DNA of 64,000 nucleotides from Maribacter sp. (GTDB lineage: Bacteria; Bacteroidota; Bacteroidia; Flavobacteriales; Flavobacteriaceae), in NCBI GenBank assembly GCA_024643345.1, contig JAHENB010000002.1:1-64000 (forward strand). Direction: 5' to 3'. Positions 45,601 to 54,117 of the stretch are shown here, piece after piece. The stretch's first letter is position 1. Every line of letters begins with the position of its first letter. The notes beneath the pieces were generated by a model. It did no database searches. It was not told the DNA's origin and was given only the letters and a program-made list of their open reading frames with translations. The translations under genes and the position numbers were made by a program.

Positions 45601-45625
45601 CTCTTCTGTAGAAACTGGAAATTGA
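42605..45625 (+). CDS. Large exported TPR protein
   Basis: A 1006-residue protein with a signal peptide (MLNKLTAFFPIFLGMVFIGLAQ) and tetratricopeptide repeats over nearly its whole length, for example ALALYNNEQYQAAQSIF, PYALKWYNKVDQ, ALNAFRNASQMDF and PNAISYFNTFAES. The ATG at 42605 is chosen over the frame start at 42506 because of the signal peptide. Such periplasmic TPR scaffolds in Bacteroidota are placed beside outer-membrane proteins; here a barrel gene follows after 37 bases. It may organise an envelope complex; no partner is proven. Confidence 0.9.
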   Translation: MLNKLTAFFPIFLGMVFIGLAQETRIYTHDDKDYQDALALYNNEQYQAAQSIFGRVKNKTDNLEIRANSAYYEANAAVRLNQLGADRLMEDFVEKYPTSTKRNSAFADVAEYYFETGKYPYALKWYNKVDQNALSRKEMDKFNFNYGYSLFSSGKQKEAERYLEKTSDSPIYGSQAKYYLGYIAYQQDDYEGANQRFDQITDPELLEEKLSYYQADMNFKLGKFEEAITLAKQQIPKSDRTEKSELNKIIGESYFNLQQYANAIPYLEEYKGKRGKWSNTDYYLLGYCYYKQGDFANAIQQFNKIIGGTNSVAQNAYYHLAECYLKLDKKQEALNAFRNASQMDFSADIQKDALLNYARLSYEIGNAYEPVPQVITDYLDRYPNDSYASEMQVLLVDSYITSKNFQGAMTLLEKNRNFASKSTYQKVAFYRGVELFIDGDYEAAVETFKKSLDNAEDQLFKARASYWKGESEYLLNRFDQALTDFLQFKQNATAKITSESKEIDYNLAYTYFKKRDYPNAISYFNTFAESRTGDIQKLHDAYLRMGDSYFVTSKYWPAIETYNKALALTGPEKDYAAYQKAMSYGFVDRRDSKIEELERFVSAYPKSTLKDDALYELGNTYIAIGKEQQGLETYDLLISEFKGSSLVPQAMMRQGLVHYNGNRNDQALAKFKSVVRDFPNSQEAVQAVATAKLIYVDLGRVDEYAAWVKNLDFVEVSDVELDNATFESADKQNMEGRKDAAIKGYENYIKQFPNGSNALKANFNLAQLYFGKGQNDKALPYYKYVADKGGSEYAEQSLTRVCEIYIGQKDYDLAIPYLEQLEIRADITQNRVFAQSNLMKGYYQRKNYDQTLIYASKVLASPSIDDRIKSDAHIMIARSAIATNDEAKAKAAYTEVLKIANGETAAEALYYDAYFKNKEGNHESSNTAVQKLAKDYAVYKEWGGKGLIIMAKNFYALGDAYQATYILESVTVNFGQFPEIVAEAKGELAIIKAKEAKSNSSVETGN

Positions 45626-45662
45626 GATATTCCCGATAGCATTGGGGTCAAAAGAACACATT

Positions 45663-47414
45663 ATGCACAACGATTATAGGATAGTTTTTATGTTATTCTT
45701 GGCTTCTCTGGGAAGTCTTTGGGGTCAGGAAAAGGAGAAAGATATAGGCACGGAGACCGTTACCGTTACCAAGGCCTACTCGCCTACCATTTCAGATGCG
45801 TTTAAGCTAAAATCGATTCCGGATATCAACGATTCTATCGTGCTTCAAAAAAAGAAGATCGAATACAGTATTTTTTCGGTCCCGGTCGCATCGACCTTTG
45901 CCCCGGAAAAAGGCAAGGCTTCGGCCGTAAAAAAGACGCCTCCACCGGAACTTTTTAATTCCTATGCTTCCGCAGGTGGCGGAAACCCGGCCAATCTTAT
46001 GGCCAAGTTCTACACGAGCAGGGCCATTGACCGGGAATCTGGTTATACCGTTGGTCTTGAACACTATTCTTCAAGGGGCGATATTGCGGGCGTGCCTCTT
46101 GATAACATTTTTTCAAATTCAAGATTGGACGGGGGTTATGCTTTTAGGGATAGCGATTTCGTATGGGGTGCCGATGCCGCCTTCCAACACCAAATGTACA
46201 ATTGGTACGGGCTGCCAACAGGGGTTTATGATGAGGCTACCATAAACACGATCGAGGAAAGGCAAAATTATTTTATGGGCGAAATAGGGGCCCACCTGAC
46301 TATAGAAGATGCTTATTTTACAGGTGCCGAAGTAAAATTCCGTAGGTTCGGGGATGCCGTAAATTCGGGTGAAAACAGGGTGATCTTTAAGCCTTCATTT
46401 TTATTTCCGGTAGGGGAGGAGAACTTCGGCATTAAATTGAGGGTAGATTTTGTGAACGGGAATTTCAAGAACGCGCCCCTTAATTTCCCGACCAATGATG
46501 CCGGTTTGAAGTACAGCAATCTGCAGCTTGGGGTAAATCCAAATCTCAGCATGCTCCGTGATGACCTTAGCCTGAATTTGGGGGTAAATTTGGTCTATGG
46601 AGTTGACCTGGAAAGCAATGAAAGCAACTTTTATATCTATCCAGCAGTAAACGCCTCATACCGCTTGCTCGATGAGCTGGCCATTGCATATGCGGGCATT
46701 GAAGGCGCTTTGGAACAGAATTCCTACTATGGTTTTGTGGCCGACAACCCCTATGTGTCCCCTACGTTGACCATTGCGCCCACCGACAAAAAATACGATG
46801 GTTATTTAGGCCTACGGGGCCAACTGCTGCCGAACTTGAGTTACAACCTCAAGGCATCCTATGCTTCCGAAAATAGAAGGCCATTGTTTAAATTGAATCC
46901 ACAGAACAGTTTCCGAAACGACGAAAAGGGCTATTATTACGGTAATTCCTTTGAGGTATTTTATGACGATATCAAGACGCTTGGCTTCTTCGGGGAGTTG
47001 AACATAGACGTGAACAGGAATTTTACTTTGGGCATCAATGCCGAAGTATTCGATTATATTACCGAGACCGATAATCCTGCGTGGAACTTACCCAAAATAA
47101 GCGGTTCCCTTTTTATGGATTATCAAATCGACGAAAAATGGTATATGGGCGCCAATCTATTCTATGTGGGTGAGCGTGAAGATGTGGCAACAGTCGCTAC
47201 CATCAGTGGTATACCCTCTGAATTTCCCGCTGCCTTGATTACGCTGGAGAGCTATTTTGATGCGAATGCCCATTTGGGCTATCGATTGAGCAATCAATTG
47301 TCGGTATTTCTCAAGGCTGCCAATATCGCCAATAACAACTATCAAAAATGGGCGAATTTTCCGGTTCAGGGATTACAGATTCTCGGGGGTGCCACATACA
47401 AATTCGACTTATAA
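45663..47414 (+). CDS. Outer-membrane beta-barrel protein, TonB-receptor-like
   Basis: A 583-residue protein, signal peptide about 1-22 (MHNDYRIVFMLFLASLGSLWGQ). A short periplasmic segment (TETVTVTKAYSPTISDAFK) is followed by an acidic and basic linker and then many alternating amphipathic strands with aromatic ends, closing with FPVQGLQILGGATYKFDL. It resembles the barrel of TonB-dependent receptors but lacks a recognisable full plug domain. The frame opens seven codons earlier (45642); 45663 gives the better signal. It is coupled to the TPR gene and may depend on it. Confidence 0.82.
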   Translation: MHNDYRIVFMLFLASLGSLWGQEKEKDIGTETVTVTKAYSPTISDAFKLKSIPDINDSIVLQKKKIEYSIFSVPVASTFAPEKGKASAVKKTPPPELFNSYASAGGGNPANLMAKFYTSRAIDRESGYTVGLEHYSSRGDIAGVPLDNIFSNSRLDGGYAFRDSDFVWGADAAFQHQMYNWYGLPTGVYDEATINTIEERQNYFMGEIGAHLTIEDAYFTGAEVKFRRFGDAVNSGENRVIFKPSFLFPVGEENFGIKLRVDFVNGNFKNAPLNFPTNDAGLKYSNLQLGVNPNLSMLRDDLSLNLGVNLVYGVDLESNESNFYIYPAVNASYRLLDELAIAYAGIEGALEQNSYYGFVADNPYVSPTLTIAPTDKKYDGYLGLRGQLLPNLSYNLKASYASENRRPLFKLNPQNSFRNDEKGYYYGNSFEVFYDDIKTLGFFGELNIDVNRNFTLGINAEVFDYITETDNPAWNLPKISGSLFMDYQIDEKWYMGANLFYVGEREDVATVATISGIPSEFPAALITLESYFDANAHLGYRLSNQLSVFLKAANIANNNYQKWANFPVQGLQILGGATYKFDL

Positions 47415-47579
47415 ATCAGATATGAAGCATGTTTTGGTCCAAGACGCCTGTGCTTGCCCTAGAAAAGCGACACTTAATCGAAGTGACTTTACCAGACGGC
47501 CACGCTGCCCTTTAATTTGCTAATTTAGTGTCTGTTAAAATCGCTTATACTCCTGAAATTCCAAATAAAACATATCATT

Positions 47580-48692
47580 TTGGTCGTTTCTCTACACCTT
47601 GTTGTACTGGGTATGGCTCAAAATCTCGTCCAAAATCCCAGTCTTGAAGACTATTTGGAATGCCCGCAACGTCTGGCACGTTTCGATACCAATGTGATTT
47701 CCTGGAGTTGCCCCACCATGGGTACCACGGATTATTTCAATTCCTGTAGCGATATCATGGGCACTCCCGATAATTTTAAGGGACGGCAACCGGCAGACTT
47801 TGGGAAGGGATACGGCGGATTTTATGTGTATGCTCCCGATGATTACAGAGAGTATTTACAGGTTGAACTTCATGAACAATTGATCAAAGGTGTCAATTAT
47901 GAAGTATCCTTCTATGTGAGTTTGGCAGATCGTTCCGATTCGGCCATCAAGGAATTTGGGGTGCTGTTCTCGAAAGACCAGCTCGATATCGACACCCAAA
48001 AGAACCTCTCGAAAAATTTATGGTACCAACAGTCCGGCAACCAATACAATTACATGGAAATCGGCTATAGTAATTTCTATTCCAATACCGAAGATTGGAT
48101 CTTGGTGCATACCCAGTTCGAAGCCAAGGGCTCAGAAAAGTACATGACCTTGGGTAATTTTAAGCCCAATGCCCGTACCCGTTTGTTTCAGACCAAGAAG
48201 AACAGTAAGCAAGGCGCATACTATTACGTTGATATGGTATCGGTGATCACAGATGACCCACCCAGAAAGATTGCCGAATTGGTTGCGATCGCCGATGGCA
48301 AGGAGACCAAGAACATAGAACTCGATAAAAGCTATATTTTTAAAAACCTGCTATTTGAGTTCGATAGGTCGGCGCTTCAGGAAACCTCAAAAAACGAACT
48401 ACAAAAAGTATTTGACCATCTGAAATCGAATGCCATGCTCCATATTACCATAATTGGGCATACCGATGATGTGGGTGCCGAACAATATAACCAAATACTT
48501 TCTGAATTGAGGGCCCGGGCCGTTGCCGAATATTTGCACCAGCTCGGTATCCCCGAAGACCGTATCGCCTGGAAAGGTCATGGTGGCAGCAAACCTATCA
48601 CCGAAAATGGTACCGAAGCTGGCCGTAGTCTGAACCGTAGGGTTGAATTTGTGATCAGCAAGACGCCACAAAAAGGCGCTTTCCTAAATTAG
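47580..48692 (+). CDS. OmpA-family protein without an ATG start
   Basis: A roughly 370-residue envelope protein. The C-terminal 110 residues are an OmpA peptidoglycan-binding domain (LLFEFDRSALQ, GHTDDVGAEQYNQ, SELRARAVAEYL, SLNRRVEFVI). The N-terminal part begins with NLVQNPSLEDYLECP, the usual start of Bacteroidota OmpA proteins with a carbohydrate-binding-like front domain. No ATG is available. The coordinate given uses TTG at 47580, but the n-region of a normal signal peptide (Lys-His before IILVVSLHLVVLGMAQ) lies upstream and would begin at an ATA at 47565. Either an ATA/TTG start or a recent start-codon mutation is possible. Confidence 0.82.
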   Translation: MVVSLHLVVLGMAQNLVQNPSLEDYLECPQRLARFDTNVISWSCPTMGTTDYFNSCSDIMGTPDNFKGRQPADFGKGYGGFYVYAPDDYREYLQVELHEQLIKGVNYEVSFYVSLADRSDSAIKEFGVLFSKDQLDIDTQKNLSKNLWYQQSGNQYNYMEIGYSNFYSNTEDWILVHTQFEAKGSEKYMTLGNFKPNARTRLFQTKKNSKQGAYYYVDMVSVITDDPPRKIAELVAIADGKETKNIELDKSYIFKNLLFEFDRSALQETSKNELQKVFDHLKSNAMLHITIIGHTDDVGAEQYNQILSELRARAVAEYLHQLGIPEDRIAWKGHGGSKPITENGTEAGRSLNRRVEFVISKTPQKGAFLN

Positions 48693-48781
48693 GCAGCCTT
48701 AACGCCTTGATTAAGAAATTTACCCGGCCCATAACCGCCCTGTTTACGGCATAAAAACAAGATATCTGATTTAAAAGGGTC

Positions 48782-48808
48782 TTGCTTTGTTTATTGGTAC
48801 TACCTTTG
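48782..48808 (+). promoter_or_regulatory. Promoter of the cold-shock gene
   Basis: TTG (48782-48784), 16 bases, TACCTTTG (48801-48808). The start codon is 34 bases on, so the mRNA leader is short, unlike the long cspA leader of E. coli. Confidence 0.65.
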
Positions 48809-48842
48809 TGGAGATACAGTTAATAATTTTTAATTTAAGAAA

Positions 48843-49034
48843 ATGAATAAAGGAACAGTAAAATTCTTCAACAATACCAAAGGATTTGGTTTTATTACAG
48901 AAGAAGGTGTGGACAAAGATCACTTTGTACATATATCAGGATTGGTAGATGAAATTCGTGAAGGCGATGAAGTTGAATTTGATTTGCAAGAAGGAAACAA
49001 AGGATTAAACGCGGTAAACGTAAAAGTCATTTAA
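48843..49034 (+). CDS. Cold-shock domain protein (CspA family)
   Basis: A 63-residue single-domain RNA chaperone. The nucleic-acid contacts are present: KGFGFI (RNP1-like) and HFVHI (RNP2-like), with GTVKFFNNTKGFG at the N-terminus. It binds single-stranded RNA or DNA and melts structure. It has its own promoter and terminator. The next gene also encodes an RNA-related protein but has a separate unit. Confidence 0.95.
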   Translation: MNKGTVKFFNNTKGFGFITEEGVDKDHFVHISGLVDEIREGDEVEFDLQEGNKGLNAVNVKVI

Positions 49035-49062
49035 TAGATAACTTTTAATTTTTTGAAAATGT

Positions 49063-49091
49063 AGCCTATCACTTTGTGATAGGCTTTTTTT
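49063..49091 (+). terminator. Terminator of the cold-shock gene
   Basis: A 10-base-pair stem (AGCCTATCAC with GTGATAGGCT), three-base loop, then T7. Confidence 0.92.
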
Positions 49092-49174
49092 ATGGGGAAG
49101 ATGTCTTATTAATAAGGGTCAGTTTTCGCATTTAATGACAAAACCTTGTACCTTGTGGCAAATTTAGTCGAACT

Positions 49175-49939
49175 ATGGATTTGAATTTTGCGGTACTCAT
49201 TGACGGAGATAATATTCCGTCGGCATATGTAAAGGAAATGATGGAGGAAATTGCCAAATATGGCAACCCCACCATCAAGAGAATTTATGGCGATTGGACC
49301 AACCCACGGCTAGGCAAATGGAAAAATGTGCTTTTGGAGAATGCCATTACCCCGATACAACAATACGGATATACCGCAGGCAAAAATGCGACCGATTCGG
49401 CAATGATCATCGATGCCATGGACATTCTTTACTCAGGTAAGGTGTCCGGATTCTGTCTGGTGAGCAGCGACAGTGATTTTACACGGTTGGCGACCCGACT
49501 TCGCGAGGCCGGGATGCAGGTCTTTGGGATCGGTGAAAAGAAAACCCCCAATCCTTTCATTGTGGCCTGCGATAAATTTATTTACATCGAAATTTTGAAA
49601 GGTCAGTCTGAAGAAGGGGATTCTGCCGATACTGCTCGGAGCAAGACTGCATCAAAAAGTAGTATCGATAAGATAACATCAAAAGAAATAAAGTGGATAT
49701 CGAATACCATTGAAGATGTGGCCGACGATGATGGCTGGGCTTTTTTGGGCGATGTTGGCGGACTTTTACAGAAAAAGCAACCTAATTTTGATGCACGTAA
49801 CTATGGCTTTCAAAAATTGACGCCCTTGATCAGTTCCATTTCCAATTTCGAAGTGGAACGCCGTGAAGATTCCAAAGGGCGAAAAAAATTGATCTATGTG
49901 AAGATCAGGGAAAACCAAAGGCAGCGTTCCAAAAAATAA
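49175..49939 (+). CDS. NYN-domain nuclease with C-terminal LOTUS/OST-HTH domain
   Basis: A 254-residue protein. The NYN (LabA/PIN-like) domain, residues 1-140, has the acidic pocket LIDGDN (Asp10, Asp12), DSAMIID (Asp74, Asp80) and SSDSDF (Asp99, Asp101). After a serine-rich linker (about 145-165) there is an OST-HTH/LOTUS-type winged helix (about 170-245), which binds RNA, often G-rich. The protein is expected to be a ribonuclease or RNA-binding regulator. All acidic residues are intact. Confidence 0.88.
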   Translation: MDLNFAVLIDGDNIPSAYVKEMMEEIAKYGNPTIKRIYGDWTNPRLGKWKNVLLENAITPIQQYGYTAGKNATDSAMIIDAMDILYSGKVSGFCLVSSDSDFTRLATRLREAGMQVFGIGEKKTPNPFIVACDKFIYIEILKGQSEEGDSADTARSKTASKSSIDKITSKEIKWISNTIEDVADDDGWAFLGDVGGLLQKKQPNFDARNYGFQKLTPLISSISNFEVERREDSKGRKKLIYVKIRENQRQRSKK

Positions 49940-49977
49940 CTACCTGGTTTTTGAATCCGCACCGATACCTTTTCATA

Positions 49978-51792
49978 ATGAGACATCTTTTTATCTTCCT
50001 TTCAGGCTTGCTTTTTTTTACTGCATGCCAAAAAAAATCAGAACCCTTACAACCATCCCCGAATCAAGCTATTGACAGTTTGTTTATGGCCTTCTACGAA
50101 TTTAAAAAAGGAATCAATCCCATCGAGGCCACTAAGGCTGGTTATAAGGAGTACAACGATACAATTGCCAATTATATCTCCGATGACTATCAGGAATATT
50201 TAATCAAAAACTATGGGAGCTTTCTCGACGAAATTTCACAGTTCGACTCAATCGCAACGACTCCGGAACAATGGTTGAGCTTAAAGGTGATGCAATGGGA
50301 TTGTGCCATAAAAAAGGAAGGACTTACCAATGCGTTGGTCACCATGGCCTCACCGATTTACGATTTGCCAAGTTTTGAATTGATGCCGTTGTTTCAGATT
50401 CAGTCGTTGCATTTATATGTGGCACAAATGGCGGGAGGCACCAGTGTGCAGCCTTTTAAAACGGTGAATGACTATGAAAACTGGCTGAAAAGGTTAGCCG
50501 ATTATGAAGTTTTTTTAGATACTTGTATCTTCAAAATGAAAGAAGGGCTGGCCAAACAGGTGGTCATGCCCAAGGCGCTTGCCGAAAAAATGTTGCCCCA
50601 ATTGCAGGGATTTATTTCGACCCCTGTCGAGTCACACCTGTTCTACACCCCCATAAAAAATATCCCAGAATCTTTTGCCTTTGATGATCGGAAACGTTTA
50701 GATCGGGAATATCGAGCCATGATTTTAGATAAGCTGGTGCCCGCCTACAAGCGATTAAATGATTTTATTGAAACGGAATACCTTCCCAATTGCAGGACAA
50801 CCTCAGGGCTGGGTTCGTTGCCCAACGGGAAGGCGACTTATGATTACCTGCTTAGACTGCATACGACCACCAATTTGACCGCCGATGAAATCCATGAATT
50901 GGGAAAACGGGAAGTAGAACGCATTTTAGGTGAAATGGAAAAGGCCAAGTCCGAAATCGGTTTTGATGGCGATATCAGGGCCTTCTTTGACCATGTTCGC
51001 TCAAGTGAGGCGCAGATGCCCTTTACAAAGCCTGAGGAGGTAATCGCTAATTTCAATGCGATCGGGGATAGGATCAATTTGCGTTTGGGCCAAGTATTTG
51101 ACCTTAAGCCCAAAGTTGGTTTTGAGGTAAGGCGAACCGAGTCGTTTCGCGAGGCCTCTGCCAGCGCGGAGTATGTTCCGGGTTCCAAGGATGCGGTTCG
51201 ATCTGGGATTTTTTATGTGCCCATACCTGATGTTCTATCGTACAACAAGTTCTCTGATGAGGCCCTTTTTTTACATGAAGCCATTCCGGGACATCATTAT
51301 CAATTGTCGCTTCAACAGGAAAATGACCAATTGCCAGAATTTTTGCACCCTGAGAGCATGGGCGTTTTTGTGGAGGGGTGGGCGCTTTACGCCGAATCGT
51401 TAGGGAAGGAGTTGGGACTATATGCCGATCCATATCAGTATTTTGGGATGTTGAGCATGGAAATGCACAGGGCCATTCGACTGGTAGTGGATACTGGGAT
51501 CCATGCCAAAGGATGGACAAGGGAACAGGCCATTCAATATTCCTTGGATCACGAGGCCGAATCGGAAGATGGTATCATCGCGGAAATCGAGCGTTATATG
51601 GCTACTCCGGGCCAGGCCGTATCCTATAAGATAGGACAGCTCAAAATACGGGAACTTAGGAATCGTGCGGAAAGTTCCTTGGGGCAGGCATTTGATATCA
51701 AGGCATTCCATAACCAAATTTTAAACTCGGGAAGTTTGCCGTTGGTCCTGCTCGAAAAAAAGATCGATTCCTGGATTGCGGCACAATTATAG
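49978..51792 (+). CDS. DUF885 lipoprotein, putative metallopeptidase
   Basis: A 604-residue lipoprotein (MRHLFIFLSGLLFFTAC, lipobox Cys17) of the DUF885 family. The metal motif HEAIPGHHYQLSLQQ and a downstream glutamate-rich helix (SMGVFVEGWALYAESLGKE) are as in the family, related to M32/M2-type zinc peptidases. The frame opens at a TTG (49951), but the ATG at 49978 starts a proper lipoprotein signal. Activity is expected in the periplasm or on the outer membrane; substrate unknown. Confidence 0.9.
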   Translation: MRHLFIFLSGLLFFTACQKKSEPLQPSPNQAIDSLFMAFYEFKKGINPIEATKAGYKEYNDTIANYISDDYQEYLIKNYGSFLDEISQFDSIATTPEQWLSLKVMQWDCAIKKEGLTNALVTMASPIYDLPSFELMPLFQIQSLHLYVAQMAGGTSVQPFKTVNDYENWLKRLADYEVFLDTCIFKMKEGLAKQVVMPKALAEKMLPQLQGFISTPVESHLFYTPIKNIPESFAFDDRKRLDREYRAMILDKLVPAYKRLNDFIETEYLPNCRTTSGLGSLPNGKATYDYLLRLHTTTNLTADEIHELGKREVERILGEMEKAKSEIGFDGDIRAFFDHVRSSEAQMPFTKPEEVIANFNAIGDRINLRLGQVFDLKPKVGFEVRRTESFREASASAEYVPGSKDAVRSGIFYVPIPDVLSYNKFSDEALFLHEAIPGHHYQLSLQQENDQLPEFLHPESMGVFVEGWALYAESLGKELGLYADPYQYFGMLSMEMHRAIRLVVDTGIHAKGWTREQAIQYSLDHEAESEDGIIAEIERYMATPGQAVSYKIGQLKIRELRNRAESSLGQAFDIKAFHNQILNSGSLPLVLLEKKIDSWIAAQL

Positions 51793-51890
51793 CTCCGCCC
51801 AGCGTGGTCACTGCGACCCTTTTTGCCCATTTAAAAAATAAAATATTTCTTTACATTTACAATGCTTTTAAACTTTCAAAAATCAACGTC

Positions 51891-52325
51891 ATGAAAATAA
51901 AAATCCATAAACTGTCTATTTTCTTTTTCCTGTCCTGCCTTTTTATAGGGGCTCCATGGAGTATGGCCAATACAACGAACGATGATGTGGCCTTGCGGCC
52001 TGAACCCCTTATAGAGCCGTTTCAAGACCATCTTTTGGGGGGTTGGGCCTATACCGTGGAAGGGGCCCCGGAAGGATGGGAAAAAGGACTCCTTTTGATT
52101 ATAGGTCAAGATGGGGCGTATCAGGCACAGATACAAACCGCCAACCAGACATTGCTAGCGGAGAATATATCCGTAAACAAGAATACGATTACCTTTGATG
52201 TTTATGTAGACGGCCAGAAAGTAGGAGTGGAGCTCAAAGCGGAAGGCAGTAAAATATCTGGGACCAGTACCTCTTCCGATGGGATATATAAGATAAATGG
52301 TGTTAAAAGCCTTTCCGCCAAATAA
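51891..52325 (+). CDS. Small exported protein of unknown function
   Basis: A 144-residue protein with a signal peptide (MKIKIHKLSIFFFLSCLFIGAPWSMAN). The mature part reads like a small lipocalin-type or beta-sandwich domain (LLGGWAYTVEGAPEGWEKG, then alternating strands such as QTLLAENISVNKNTITFDVYV and KISGTSTSSDG). The ATG at 51891 is chosen over earlier in-frame starts because of the signal. I do not recognise a named family. It may be co-transcribed with the DUF885 gene or with the amidohydrolase 99 bases downstream. Confidence 0.72.
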   Translation: MKIKIHKLSIFFFLSCLFIGAPWSMANTTNDDVALRPEPLIEPFQDHLLGGWAYTVEGAPEGWEKGLLLIIGQDGAYQAQIQTANQTLLAENISVNKNTITFDVYVDGQKVGVELKAEGSKISGTSTSSDGIYKINGVKSLSAK

Positions 52326-52424
52326 GCTGTAACGACTTCATTGATTTCCCAGGATATCTATTTATGGCGATACACCCTATGACGATAGCTTGGTAATGCC
52401 ATTAATCTAAAAAATCTTAGTGCT

Positions 52425-54044
52425 ATGAAATGTTTATGGACCCTTGTTGTACTGCTGGTCATTGGCTGCGAAACTTCCAAAGAGCAAGTAGATTTATTGG
52501 TGTTGAATGCCAATGTCTATACCGTGGATGAAGGGTTTTCAAAGGCCGAAGCCTTCGCCGTCCAAAATGGTAGGTTCGTTGCGGTGGGTACCAGTGAAGC
52601 CATCAAGAAATCATATGCCTCAGATCAAATTTTCGATGCCAAGGGCCTTGCCATAACGCCTGGTCTCATTGACGCCCATTGTCATTTTTATGGTCTTGGC
52701 CTCAACCAACAATGGGTAGACCTAACAGGAACCCTTAGTTATGGGGAGGTGCTCGAAAGGATTCAGCAGTCTCAAAAGGAAAATCCCAAAGACTTCATTT
52801 TAGGACGAGGTTGGGACCAAAACGATTGGGAAGTAAAGGAATTCCCGACTAAAATAGAATTAGATTCCCTTTTTCCGGCAACCCCCGTGGTCCTGGAGCG
52901 GGTCGATGGCCATGCCTATCTGGTCAACCAAAGGGCATTGGACAAGGCGGGCATTACCAAAAAAACCAAGGTAGACGGGGGCGAAATTTTGAAAAAGGGG
53001 TCAGAAATAACAGGGGTGATCATAGACAATCCCATGCGCATGATTTATGCCATCATTCCCCCGGAAAGTCTTGACACCCGAATCAGGGCACTCAAGGATG
53101 CGGAACGCATCTGCCTGGATTATGGACTTACAACAGTTGACGATGCCGGACTCGACCGTGCCACCATTGAATTGATCGATAGTTTACAGCAGGCAGGTGA
53201 ATTGCAGATCCGAATCTATGCCATGGTAGGAAATTCACCAACGGAACTTGACCATTATTTGGAAAATGGTCCGCTGAAAACAGACCGTTTAAATGTGCGT
53301 TCCTTTAAGGTGTATGCTGATGGGGCCTTGGGGTCAAGGGGCGCGGTTTTGAAAAAACCCTATGCAGACCAAGCAGGCCATTATGGGGCCATGGTTACTC
53401 CGGTTTCGGAAATAGAAAATTTGGCTGCACGGATTGCTGAATCCGATTTTCAGATGAATACCCATGCCATTGGAGATTCGGCCAATGCGGTGGTGCTTCG
53501 CGCCTATACAAAGGCTTTGAAGGACAAACCCGGTCGCAGATGGAAAATAGAACATGCCCAGATCATCGATTCCGCGGACTTTGATTACTTTAAACTTGGA
53601 ATTATACCCTCGGTTCAGCCCACACATGCCACCAGTGATATGTACTGGGCAGAAGATCGGCTTGGGGCAGATCGCATGAAAGGGGCATATGCCTTCAAAA
53701 AGTTATTGGACCGCTCGGGTATTTTGGCCTTGGGCACCGATTTCCCTGTGGAGCAGGTGAGCCCGTTTTTAACCTTTTATGCCGCAGTGGCCCGAAAAGA
53801 TCTAAACGAATATCCAGAGCATGGGTTTCAAATGCAAGATGCGCTCAGCAGGGAGGAGGCGTTGCGTGGCATGACCATATGGGCGGCTTATTCTAATTTT
53901 GAGGAACATGAAAAGGGGAGTATCGAAGTGGGTAAATTGGCAGATTTTACCGTATATAACGAAGACTTTATGCAAGTTCCGGTTTCGGAAATACCCAACA
54001 TCAAAGTGGAACAGACCTATATTGGTGGCAAAGCCGTGAAATAG
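52425..54044 (+). CDS. Amidohydrolase lipoprotein (YtcJ-like, amidohydrolase family 3)
   Basis: A 539-residue metal-dependent hydrolase with a lipoprotein signal (MKCLWTLVVLLVIGC, Cys15). It has the N-terminal strand DLLVLNANVYTVD, the metal motif GLIDAHCHFYGLG, a carboxylatable-lysine region (RSFKVYADGALGSRGA), NTHAIGD and IEHAQI, and the catalytic Asp in LGTDFPVEQ. Family members act on N-substituted amides or formamides; the substrate here cannot be told. A hairpin terminator follows. Confidence 0.92.
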   Translation: MKCLWTLVVLLVIGCETSKEQVDLLVLNANVYTVDEGFSKAEAFAVQNGRFVAVGTSEAIKKSYASDQIFDAKGLAITPGLIDAHCHFYGLGLNQQWVDLTGTLSYGEVLERIQQSQKENPKDFILGRGWDQNDWEVKEFPTKIELDSLFPATPVVLERVDGHAYLVNQRALDKAGITKKTKVDGGEILKKGSEITGVIIDNPMRMIYAIIPPESLDTRIRALKDAERICLDYGLTTVDDAGLDRATIELIDSLQQAGELQIRIYAMVGNSPTELDHYLENGPLKTDRLNVRSFKVYADGALGSRGAVLKKPYADQAGHYGAMVTPVSEIENLAARIAESDFQMNTHAIGDSANAVVLRAYTKALKDKPGRRWKIEHAQIIDSADFDYFKLGIIPSVQPTHATSDMYWAEDRLGADRMKGAYAFKKLLDRSGILALGTDFPVEQVSPFLTFYAAVARKDLNEYPEHGFQMQDALSREEALRGMTIWAAYSNFEEHEKGSIEVGKLADFTVYNEDFMQVPVSEIPNIKVEQTYIGGKAVK

Positions 54045-54065
54045 TCTGGTTTCTGGGTTCGGAAT

Positions 54066-54096
54066 AAAAAAACCCAAGGTTAATAACCTTGGGTTT
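54066..54096. terminator. Terminator between convergent genes
   Basis: Stem AAACCCAAGGTTA / TAACCTTGGGTTT with A-rich sequence on the left, so it works best for the minus-strand DUF2911 gene and may also stop the amidohydrolase transcript. Confidence 0.85.
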
Positions 54097-54117
54097 ACAT
54101 TTTCATGAAAGGGGTGG

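Noticed and set aside
45663-47414. Complete TonB-dependent receptor
   Set aside because: No full plug domain or standard TonB box region is visible; only a short front segment precedes the barrel strands.
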